A model generated the notes under the pieces. The model was given only the letters and a program-made list of their open reading frames with translations. It searched no databases and had not been told where the DNA came from. From the NCBI GenBank assembly GCA_013695295.1, contig JACDAS010000196.1, forward strand, positions 1 through 9,980: a stretch of DNA of 9,980 nucleotides, read 5' to 3'. Below, piece by piece: positions 1 to 4,806 of this stretch (the first letter of the stretch is position 1; every line of letters begins with the position of its first letter). The DNA is from Actinomycetota bacterium. Lineage in GTDB: Bacteria > Actinomycetota > Thermoleophilia > Gaiellales > Gaiellaceae. The translations under genes were made by a program, and so were the position numbers.

Positions 1-165
1 TGCTCTCCCCGGAGCCCCCAGGCCCGGAAGACGAGACGCGAGTCGCCCCGCGACCACCCTCAGCGGGTTGACGCCGGGCATTCACTCCTAGGAGGGATCG
101 TGCCTCGAGCCCGTTCGGGCCGATAGAGGAGCAGTCATTCCCCCCACTGGTAAAGGAGCCAGGTC

Positions 166-366
166 ATGTCCCCCCTTCACCCCTCCTTTGAGCCTCCGGA
201 AAACACTCCGGAGCGCGAGCCCGTGAGCGCCCGTGAGCTCCGTCGTCCCGCCTCTCCGGCGCCCTCGGCCCGACTCGAGGACGTTCTCGGAGGCGAGTTC
301 ACCCACTTCCTGCTCAGCGCCCTCGTGGGACCCGACGCTCAGCGGCCGCGACCCGTCGCACGCTGA
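166..366 (+). CDS. Small hypothetical protein, 66 aa
   Basis: I do not recognise this protein. The main support for it is a strong ribosome binding site, AAAGGAG at 152-158, seven bases before an ATG, and mostly G/C third positions. The product is rich in proline, arginine and glutamate at the N terminus (residues 1-35) and has one more hydrophobic stretch (about residues 43-56, GEFTHFLLSALVG). It has no signal peptide, clear membrane helix or known motif. Its last 28 bases overlap the end of the convergent membrane-protein gene. An alternative is that this is a chance ORF behind a purine-rich stretch, since codon use is less biased than in the neighbours. No convincing promoter is visible: TTGACG at 68-73 has no good -10 at proper spacing. 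Confidence 0.4.
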   Translation: MSPLHPSFEPPENTPEREPVSARELRRPASPAPSARLEDVLGGEFTHFLLSALVGPDAQRPRPVAR

Positions 367-563
367 CGTGTCCGGCGGGGCTCCTCCTCGCCGAACAGCC
401 GCACGAACAGGAAGATCACCCCGGCCGAGACGGCGGCGACGATGAAGGCGGTCGCCTTCTCGACGCCGACGCCGAGCAGGCCGACGAGCACGTAGAGACC
501 GAGCCCGAAGCCCCAGGCGAACGAGATCACACCGTGGTCGAGACTGGGGGGTCGGAGGTGCAC
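339..563 (-). CDS. Small two-helix membrane protein, 74 aa, function unknown
   Basis: The protein has two predicted transmembrane helices, about residues 11-34 (rich in G, L, V, F) and 38-56, joined by a short turn containing one Glu-Lys pair (GVEKAT). A charged tail follows (FGEEEPRRTRQR). This hairpin topology would place both ends on the same side of the membrane, probably the cytoplasm because the tail is basic. The start is GTG at 561-563. The sequence just before it reads TAGGAT-N6-GTG, which can be a -10 box for a leaderless transcript, or AGGA acting as a Shine-Dalgarno with 7-nt spacing. The hydrophobic pattern is much more protein-like than any other frame here. No enzymatic motif is seen. 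The basic C terminus lies in the overlap with the convergent ORF ending at 366, so one of the two genes may in reality be shorter or absent. Confidence 0.68.
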   Translation of the reverse strand: MHLRPPSLDHGVISFAWGFGLGLYVLVGLLGVGVEKATAFIVAAVSAGVIFLFVRLFGEEEPRRTRQRATGRGR

Positions 564-569
564 GGCACG

Positions 570-575
570 ATCCTA
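570..575 (-). promoter_or_regulatory. Putative -10 box TAGGAT, six bases before the GTG at 563
   Basis: On the minus strand TAGGAT is followed by exactly six bases and then the GTG start, the spacing expected for a leaderless transcript. The -35 is weak or absent at 16-18 bp. The same bases contain AGGA, so a Shine-Dalgarno reading is equally possible. The same eight-base TAGGATCG occurs before uppP and before the amidotransferase gene. Confidence 0.4.
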
Positions 576-814
576 ACGAGTTGGCGCTGCGAGCCCACGC
601 ATCGCTCCGCGCCCGTGCCGGACCAGAGAAATTCGCCGAGCCGGTTTCGCTTTCGTCCACCGCTCCCGTTGACTTTCCGCTTCCGCGTACAGTCCTCGAG
701 TGTGGCTTCGACCTACTTGCGCTCCGTGCTCGGCGCAAGGGGGAATCTAGGGGTTGGAGGGGCCCCTGGCAAGGCCCTTCGAAACGCGAATCCCGCAATT
801 TGCGAACAGAACAA

Positions 815-867
815 CTATCCACATTTCCACAGCCATCGAGACAACCTGTGGAAAGCCCTGTGGACGG
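815..867. other. Cluster of four DnaA-box-like 9-mers
   Basis: Within 53 bases lie CTATCCACA (815-823) and ATTTCCACA (823-831) on the plus strand, and two copies on the minus strand, TGTGGAAAG (847-855) and TGTGGACGG (859-867), which read CTTTCCACA and CCGTCCACA in reverse. All four keep the TCCACA core. The first and last fit a YYRTCCACA pattern close to the TTGTCCACA / TTATCCACA consensus known for DnaA boxes. The pairs face each other, and TTTCCACAG (824-832) and CTGTGGAAA (846-854) form a perfect 9-bp inverted repeat with a 13-base loop. The segment is clearly more A/T-rich than its surroundings and stops two bases before the uppP stop codon. It could be an origin fragment, a DnaA titration or reactivation site, or a DnaA-regulated element. 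No dnaA or dnaN is in the window, so origin function is not shown. Confidence 0.5.
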
Positions 868-868
868 T

Positions 869-1807
869 TCAGAAGCCCGCTGACCTCGCGCCCGACACGA
901 TCAACAGCCCCACAGCCGCAGCGGCGAGGAGGCGGTAGACGGCGAAGGGCGAGTAGTCGTGCCGGCGGACGTAGCCGAGCAGGACGGAGATCGCGACGAC
1001 CCCGCTTGCGGCCGCAGCGAGCATGCCGACGAGGAAAGGCCCGGCGGAGCCGGGGGGGAGGTCGCCGAACACGACGTCGGTCAGGCCCTTGAAGACGACC
1101 GCGCCGAGCGTGATCGGCACGAGGAGCAGGAACGAGAACCGGGCGGCCGCATCGCGCTCGAGCCCGAGGAAGCGGCCTGCCGAGATCGTGATCCCGGAGC
1201 GGGAGACGCCGGGCGCGAGCGCGAGCATCTGCGCGAGGCCGATGCCGAGCGCCGTGGGGAGGGACAGGTCGCGCAGCTCGCGCCGGGGCGGGGTGCGGTC
1301 GGCGACCCAGAGGACGACCCCGAAGACGGCGAGGAGGATCGCGATCTGCCACGGCTCGCCGAGGTGCTTGGTGATCGGGTCCTCAAGGGCGGCCCCGGCC
1401 GCCGCCGCCGGGATCGTCGCGAGCGCCACCGCCCAGGCGATCCGCTCGTCCGAGGTCTCGATCCGCCGCCGGCGAACGCTCGTCGCCCAGGCGCCGAGGA
1501 GCGTCCAGAGCTCCCGGGCGAAGTACCCGATCACCGCGACGAGCGTGCCCAGGTGGAGCGCGACGTCGAAGGTCTGATTGAAGGCGTCGTCCTGCTCGAG
1601 GTAGCGCCAGTCCGCAAGCCAGGGGACGAGGATCAGATGTCCGGAGGACGAGATCGGCAGCAGCTCGGTCGCACCCTGGACAAGGCCGAGCGCGAGCGCC
1701 TGCCAGTCGGAGAGAGCGCCCGGACGCTCGCCAACCCTGAGCGCGGCGAGCACGAGCGCCGGGACGAGGGCCGCGAGGGCGAGAAGGTACACGCCCATTC
1801 GCGCCAC
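869..1807 (-). CDS. uppP: Undecaprenyl-diphosphate phosphatase (UppP/BacA), 312 aa
   Basis: This integral membrane enzyme dephosphorylates undecaprenyl diphosphate to the monophosphate, recycling the lipid carrier for peptidoglycan and other envelope polymers; it also gives bacitracin resistance when abundant. Both family signatures are present: QGATELLPISSSGHL at residues 44-58, the (E/Q)xxxE motif (Q44, E48) followed by the PxSSxGH segment, and PGVSRSGITI at 199-208, with R203 as the expected phosphate-binding arginine. The rest is a series of hydrophobic helices to the C terminus. It is longer than the roughly 270-aa E. coli form because of an extra N-terminal hydrophobic segment (residues 4-24). 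The start is GTG at 1805-1807, six bases after TAGGAT. An in-frame ATG three codons later (1796-1798) is the alternative but has no ribosome site. The gene is divergent from the sigma factor gene and appears monocistronic. Confidence 0.95.
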   Translation of the reverse strand: MARMGVYLLALAALVPALVLAALRVGERPGALSDWQALALGLVQGATELLPISSSGHLILVPWLADWRYLEQDDAFNQTFDVALHLGTLVAVIGYFARELWTLLGAWATSVRRRRIETSDERIAWAVALATIPAAAAGAALEDPITKHLGEPWQIAILLAVFGVVLWVADRTPPRRELRDLSLPTALGIGLAQMLALAPGVSRSGITISAGRFLGLERDAAARFSFLLLVPITLGAVVFKGLTDVVFGDLPPGSAGPFLVGMLAAAASGVVAISVLLGYVRRHDYSPFAVYRLLAAAAVGLLIVSGARSAGF

Positions 1808-1813
1808 GCGGCG

Positions 1814-1819
1814 ATCCTA
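1814..1819 (-). promoter_or_regulatory. Putative -10 box TAGGAT of uppP, with an upstream GC palindrome
   Basis: TAGGAT lies six bases before the uppP GTG, the leaderless spacing seen at other genes here; AGGA within it could instead serve as a ribosome site. Eleven bases upstream on the minus strand is a perfect 14-bp palindrome, GCGGGGGCCCCCGC (1830-1843), covering where the -35 and spacer would be. It could be an operator or a chance GC run. No TTGACA-like -35 is visible. Confidence 0.4.
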
Positions 1820-1865
1820 CGTGCCAGGGGCGGGGGCCCCCGCGGGCTGGCCGCTTCGTCCTGAC

Positions 1866-1884
1866 TTGACATAACACAGGTTAT
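1866..1884. promoter_or_regulatory. TTGACA with overlapping inverted repeat in the uppP/sigma intergenic region
   Basis: TTGACA (1866-1871) is a consensus -35, but no TAnnnT hexamer lies 16-18 bp downstream. It overlaps a short A/T-rich inverted repeat, ATAAC-ACAG-GTTAT (1871-1884), which stands out in this GC-rich DNA. It may be a regulator site between the two divergent genes. As a promoter alone it is weakly supported. Confidence 0.25.
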
Positions 1885-1902
1885 CGTGCGTGAACGGACC
1901 TA

Positions 1903-1931
1903 TTGGCTTTCCGACGGCGGCAGGTTAGGGT
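1903..1931 (+). promoter_or_regulatory. Putative promoter of the sigma factor gene
   Basis: TTGGCT (1903-1908; four of six bases match TTGACA) and TAGGGT (1926-1931; fits TAnnnT) are separated by exactly 17 bases. Transcription would start near 1938, leaving about 45 bases of leader before the strong ribosome site at 1970-1976. It is the best two-box promoter on the plus strand in the window. Assignment is by inspection only. Confidence 0.45.
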
Positions 1932-1982
1932 CAGGTCGGAGCCCGGCATCCGGCGCAGGGCAATCGGAGAGGGAGGCACGCA

Positions 1983-2024
1983 GTGTTTGACTTGAAGAAC
2001 GTCCTGGGAAGAGTCCCTTCGTGA
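1983..2024 (+). CDS. Possible 13-aa leader peptide coupled to the sigma factor gene
   Basis: A GTG at 1983 follows AGGGAGG (1970-1976) by six bases, a better ribosome site than the one available to the sigma gene itself. It opens 13 codons (VFDLKNVLGRVPS) and ends at TGA 2022-2024, sharing GTGA with the sigma GTG at 2021. That overlap is the classic arrangement for termination-reinitiation coupling. A small dyad, GGGA-AGAG-TCCC (2006-2017), lies inside it and would overlap the weak GGGAAGAG ribosome site of sigma. Translation of the leader could open this site, so the leader would set sigma output. Alternatives: a chance mini-ORF behind a purine run, or a frameshift that detached the true sigma N terminus. 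The second is less likely because sigma region 1.1 looks intact without it. Confidence 0.4.
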   Translation: MFDLKNVLGRVPS

Positions 2025-3073
2025 CCCTGGAGCTCGGGCATCTCGTCCAGATCGAAGATCTCCAGCACCTGCTCGAGGCCGCCGCCGAGTCCGGGACGCT
2101 CAGGCAGTCCGAGCTGGCCGAGGTGATCGAGGTGCACCAGCTCACCCCCCTCGAGGTCGAGGCCGTCTACCGCGACGTCGAGCAGCGCGGCATCGAGATG
2201 CTCGAGGAGTCGCCAGAGGCACCGCCGCCGCCGCCTCCACCCGCGGCAGCTGTCGAGACGACCACCGACGCGCTGCAGCTCTTCCTCCGCGAGGCCGGGC
2301 GTCACGCGCTCCTGACCGCCCCCCAGGAGGTCGAGCTCGCCAAGCGCATCGAGCGCGGCGACCTGCAGGCGAAGCAGCGGATGATCCAGTCGAACCTCCG
2401 GCTCGTGGTCTCGATCGCGAAGAACTACCGGAATCAGGGACTGCCCTTCCTCGACTTGATCCAGGAGGGCACGCTCGGCCTGATCCGCGCCGTGGAGAAG
2501 TTCGACTGGCGCCGCGGCTACAAATTCTCGACCTATGCGACCTGGTGGATCCGCCAGGCCGTCGCCCGCGCGCTCGCCGACAAGGCGAGGACGATCCGGA
2601 TGCCGGTGCACATCGTCGAGCGGCTGCAGAAGATGAACCGGGCCGAGCGGAACCTCTGGACGCAGCTCGGCCGCGAGCCGACGCTCGACGAGATCGCGAT
2701 CGAGGCCAGCCTGCCGATCCAGCAGGCCCGCGAGGTGCGAGCGGCGGCGCGCGCTGCCGCAAGTCTCGACCAGCCCGTCGGAGACACGGAGGACGCCGTG
2801 CTCGGCGACTTCGTAGCCGGCGACGGGCCGTTGCCCGAGGAGCAGGTCGAGCTGTCACTCCGCAGCCAGGCGCTGGCGCAGGCTCTGGCCGCGCTCGGCG
2901 AGCGGGAGCGCCAGGTTCTCGTCCTGCGCTACGGCCTCAGCGACTACGAGCCCAAGACGCTCGAGGAGATCGGCAGGCGCCTCGGCCTGACCCGCGAGCG
3001 GGTCCGGCAGATCGAGGTCGAGACGCTACGGCGGCTGGCGAGCCTTCGCGAGATGGAGGCTGTCGGAATCTAG
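2021..3073 (+). CDS. rpoD: RNA polymerase sigma-70 factor, RpoD/SigA-like, 350 aa
   Basis: This protein directs RNA polymerase to -35/-10 promoters. All regions of a primary-type sigma are visible: a region 1.1-like helical domain (residues about 5-62), a linker with seven consecutive prolines (68-74), region 1.2 (about 82-114, DALQLFLREAG), region 2 (117-200, with SNLRLVVSIAKNY, DLIQEG and the promoter-melting segment YKFSTYATWWIRQA at 167-180), region 3 (201-262) and region 4 (about 286-345, LGERERQVLVLRYGL then the helix-turn-helix TLEEIGRRLGLTRERVRQIE at 313-332). GTG 2021 is the only usable upstream start, since the frame closes at 1988-1990 with no other start codon between. The ribosome site is a modest GGGAAGAG (2006-2013). 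It could be the housekeeping sigma or one of several group 2 paralogues, which the window cannot decide. No clear terminator follows. Confidence 0.9.
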   Translation: MTLELGHLVQIEDLQHLLEAAAESGTLRQSELAEVIEVHQLTPLEVEAVYRDVEQRGIEMLEESPEAPPPPPPPAAAVETTTDALQLFLREAGRHALLTAPQEVELAKRIERGDLQAKQRMIQSNLRLVVSIAKNYRNQGLPFLDLIQEGTLGLIRAVEKFDWRRGYKFSTYATWWIRQAVARALADKARTIRMPVHIVERLQKMNRAERNLWTQLGREPTLDEIAIEASLPIQQAREVRAAARAAASLDQPVGDTEDAVLGDFVAGDGPLPEEQVELSLRSQALAQALAALGERERQVLVLRYGLSDYEPKTLEEIGRRLGLTRERVRQIEVETLRRLASLREMEAVGI

Positions 3074-3205
3074 GCCCGGTTCACCTCAAGCCTCACAGAA
3101 GCGTTACAAGCGACGCGCTAACTTGAACCGAAGGGCGCTCGTCATACCTCCTGAAGCGCCGGTCGACCTCGCACAAGCACAGGTCCTGGCGTCCGGAAAC
3201 CGACC

Positions 3206-3211
3206 TAGGAT
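3206..3211 (+). promoter_or_regulatory. Putative -10 box TAGGAT before the amidotransferase gene
   Basis: TAGGAT lies nine bases before the ATG at 3221, which would give a leaderless mRNA or a leader of only a few bases. The AGGA inside it is ten bases from the ATG, rather far for a ribosome site. No good -35 is visible. In the 147-base gap behind the sigma gene there is also a 7-bp inverted repeat, CGGTTCA (3077-3083) and TGAACCG (3124-3130). Confidence 0.35.
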
Positions 3212-3220
3212 CGAAGACGC

Positions 3221-4012
3221 ATGTGCGGAATCGCTGGATATAGCCTCGAGCCCGGTAGCTCCCTCGACCGGCGCCTCGCCGCGCAGGCGCTTCTGACCGG
3301 CATCGCCGAGCGGGGCGCGGACGCCGTCGGGTATGCCCATCGCGTCGCCTCTGGCCCCGTCTCGGTGCACAAGCAGCGCTCCGGGGCGAGCGCTCTCCTC
3401 GACAGCATCGACGTCCCCGCGGAGGCGACGGAACTCCTCGTCCACGTGCGCGACTACACCAAGGGCCACCCGCGCATCGAGGCGAACAACCATCCCGTGC
3501 GTCATGGAGCGGTCGTCGGGATCCACAACGGGATCATCTTCAACGACGACGAGATCATGGCCCGCCACGGCTTCGAGCGGGATCTACCCGCGATGACGGT
3601 CGACTCGGAGGCGATCTTCGCCCTCGCAGAGGAGGCCGGCAACAGGGCGCTGGCGCTCGAGGAGCTGCGCGGATCGCTTGCGTCGGCCTGGCTGGACGAG
3701 CGGCGCTCTGGCGCGCTCTTCGTGGCGCGCGGGGTCGGCCGGCCCGTCTGGATCGGCCGAGGCGAGACCGGGACCTTCTTCGCCTCGACCCTCGACGCCC
3801 TCGAGCTGCTCGAGCGCTGCGTGAGCCTCGACCTCGAGAAGCGGGAGCTCGCCGAGGGGACGCTGCTCGTCCTCGAGCGCGGCCGCGAGCGCCGAAGCGA
3901 GCGGTTCAGGCCGGACCGCCACTTCGACGAGGTCCTACTCCCCGCCGTCCGGGCCCCGCACGAGGCGCGCGCTTGCCGCCAGCGGCTCGCGTCGCTCCTG
4001 TCGCCGACTTAA
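3221..4012 (+). CDS. Stand-alone class II glutamine amidotransferase, GlmS-N-terminal-like, 263 aa
   Basis: This is an Ntn-type glutaminase domain that would release ammonia from glutamine. Cys2 is the expected nucleophile, exposed when Met1 is removed, so the ATG at 3221 is fixed by the MCGIAGY N terminus. The layout matches the glutaminase half of GlmS (glucosamine-6-phosphate synthase): ERGADAVGYA (30-39), R77 in VRDY, EANNHPV with H91 (87-93), the oxyanion-hole pair HNG (102-104) and the DSE triad (128-130), which in GlmS contacts substrate glutamine. The protein ends at 263 residues and has no sugar-isomerase (SIS) domains, so it is not GlmS itself. The acceptor for the ammonia is unknown and no obvious synthase partner adjoins it. 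MurT uses a class I glutaminase, GatD, and would not need it. The gene converges on the repeat-protein gene, the two stops sharing TTAA. Confidence 0.85.
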   Translation: MCGIAGYSLEPGSSLDRRLAAQALLTGIAERGADAVGYAHRVASGPVSVHKQRSGASALLDSIDVPAEATELLVHVRDYTKGHPRIEANNHPVRHGAVVGIHNGIIFNDDEIMARHGFERDLPAMTVDSEAIFALAEEAGNRALALEELRGSLASAWLDERRSGALFVARGVGRPVWIGRGETGTFFASTLDALELLERCVSLDLEKRELAEGTLLVLERGRERRSERFRPDRHFDEVLLPAVRAPHEARACRQRLASLLSPT

Positions 4013-4695
4013 GCGCGGCCCAGACGGCCGTCCGTGGACAGCGTCTCCCCTGCGGCTTCGAGCCGCTTCGCGATCAGGAACTGGAAGGTCGACCAGGCGC
4101 CGCGCCGGGACTCGAACATCCGGTACACCTGCCATTCGGTGTAGAGCGAGGCGTCGGCCCTCCTCGCCTCTGCCCAGTCGGCGAACCGCGGGAGTCGACC
4201 GAGCTGCCGGGAGAGCGCGACTCCCTGCCCGATCGCCCGTTCGAGCCGGTCACTCCCCAGGGGCACGTCGAAGCCCGCCTCGCGCAGGGCGTTCCCGAGC
4301 GAGCCGAACATGTGGCCGTAGAGCGATTTCGACGGCAGGCGACCTCGGCGCTCGTCGAGGTCTCGCGCGGTCGGTGCACGCCCGAGCTGCTCGCCGAGGT
4401 CACGCAGGAGCCCGAGGAGCTCCTCACGGGTGGCGAAGCGGCGGGGAACGAGCCCGGCCCGACGCTTGGCTCGGTTCCACGTGCCGAAGTGCTCGATCAC
4501 GGTCTGCGGGTGGACGGTGGTCTGTGGATCGGCCGCGAACTCGCGCATCGTCGGCGAGCGGCCGACTCGTGCCGCACACGCGCGCAGCTCCTCCAGGATC
4601 TGCTCCGGCGCGTGCCGTCTGCGGATCCCTGCCTGAAAGCGGGCCAGCTCCTCGGGGTCAACCCCGTCGAGCGGCGAGGGACGGTCCCCGGGCAT
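4009..4695 (-). CDS. Protein of three homing-endonuclease-associated (HNH-repeat-like) domains, 228 aa
   Basis: The protein is built of about 55-residue helical repeats with the pattern of the homing-endonuclease-associated repeat family: a helix, LGRxPT, another helix, then FGSWxxAxxxAGL. Repeat 1 is residues 31-84 (GRSPT, FGTWNRAKRRAGL), repeat 2 is 91-145 (GRAPT, FGSLGNALREAGF) and repeat 3 is 149-215 and degenerate (GRLPR, GAWSTFQFLIAKRLEAAG). Such repeats are thought to bind DNA. No HNH, LAGLIDADG or GIY-YIG nuclease motif is present, so this is probably a stand-alone DNA-binding protein, with regulator a reasonable but unproven guess. I chose ATG at 4693-4695 because TATCGT stands six bases before it. 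A TTG six codons upstream (4711-4713) gives 234 aa and has no ribosome site. The stop overlaps the stop of the convergent amidotransferase gene by four bases. Confidence 0.75.
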   Translation of the reverse strand: MPGDRPSPLDGVDPEELARFQAGIRRRHAPEQILEELRACAARVGRSPTMREFAADPQTTVHPQTVIEHFGTWNRAKRRAGLVPRRFATREELLGLLRDLGEQLGRAPTARDLDERRGRLPSKSLYGHMFGSLGNALREAGFDVPLGSDRLERAIGQGVALSRQLGRLPRFADWAEARRADASLYTEWQVYRMFESRRGAWSTFQFLIAKRLEAAGETLSTDGRLGRA

Positions 4696-4701
4696 GCAAT
4701 A

Positions 4702-4730
4702 ACGATAGAGCAACTCATGCTCTACGCAAA
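4702..4730 (-). promoter_or_regulatory. Putative promoter with overlapping 7-bp inverted repeat operator
   Basis: On the minus strand TTGCGT (4724-4729), or TTTGCG one base earlier, precedes TATCGT (4702-4707) by 16-17 bases, and TATCGT is six bases from the ATG at 4695. Between and overlapping the boxes is a perfect inverted repeat, TAGAGCA (4706-4712), five bases, TGCTCTA (4718-4724). Its position is that of a repressor operator. Autoregulation by the repeat protein is possible but not shown. Confidence 0.5.
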
Positions 4731-4794
4731 GCGGCGAGATTAGGAGACGACGAGCTGCAACAAGGCGCTGTGATCGTGGGAGTCGAGCACTCTC

Positions 4795-4800
4795 TAGACT
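4795..4800 (+). promoter_or_regulatory. Putative -10 box TAGACT of murT-gatD
   Basis: TAGACT is followed by six bases and the murT GTG at 4807. There is no purine-rich ribosome site in the preceding 20 bases, so a leaderless transcript is the simplest explanation here. A -35 is not obvious. Confidence 0.45.
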
Positions 4801-4806
4801 GGCCCG

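Larger units (their letters stand above)
564..868. other. Gene-free stretch between the two-helix protein gene and uppP
   Basis: I see no convincing gene in these 305 bases. ORFs through it on either strand are arginine/proline/serine-rich and lack motifs or a good ribosome site. It holds the putative promoter of the downstream minus-strand small membrane protein (TAGGAT at 570-575), a perfect 10-bp palindrome AGGGGCCCCT (758-767), and a relatively A/T-rich right end (about 781-868) with the DnaA-box-like cluster. No T-tract terminator for uppP is visible. Confidence 0.6.

Noticed and set aside
95..573. 10-bp inverted repeat GGATCGTGCC / GGCACGATCC flanking the two small genes
   Set aside because: Considered as ends of a small mobile element, but exact 10-mers recur by chance in 10 kb, no transposase or target duplication is present, and the bases coincide with gene-start signals.
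669..693. TTGACT and TACAGT as a plus-strand promoter
   Set aside because: The spacing is only 13 bases and no plus-strand gene lies downstream.
88..822. Long minus-strand open frame of 244 codons across the first region
   Set aside because: The translation is arginine/serine/glycine-rich with no motif. It covers two better-supported small genes and the intergenic region, so it is a typical GC-rich open shadow frame.
824..854. TTTCCACAG / CTGTGGAAA hairpin as an intrinsic terminator of uppP
   Set aside because: The stem has a 13-base loop and moderate GC and no following T-tract on either strand; the DnaA-box reading explains the repeats better.
959..1864. 301-codon plus-strand frame opposite uppP
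   Set aside because: Rich in Asp/Arg/Glu with no motif, antisense to an unmistakable uppP; a mirror frame caused by GC-rich codon use.
2142..2858. Minus-strand frames opposite the sigma factor
   Set aside because: Composed of Arg/Ser/Ala/Pro runs; the plus strand has all sigma-70 regions.
3077..3130. CGGTTCA / TGAACCG inverted repeat after the sigma gene as a terminator
   Set aside because: The arms are only 7 bp and 40 bases apart, with no T-tract.
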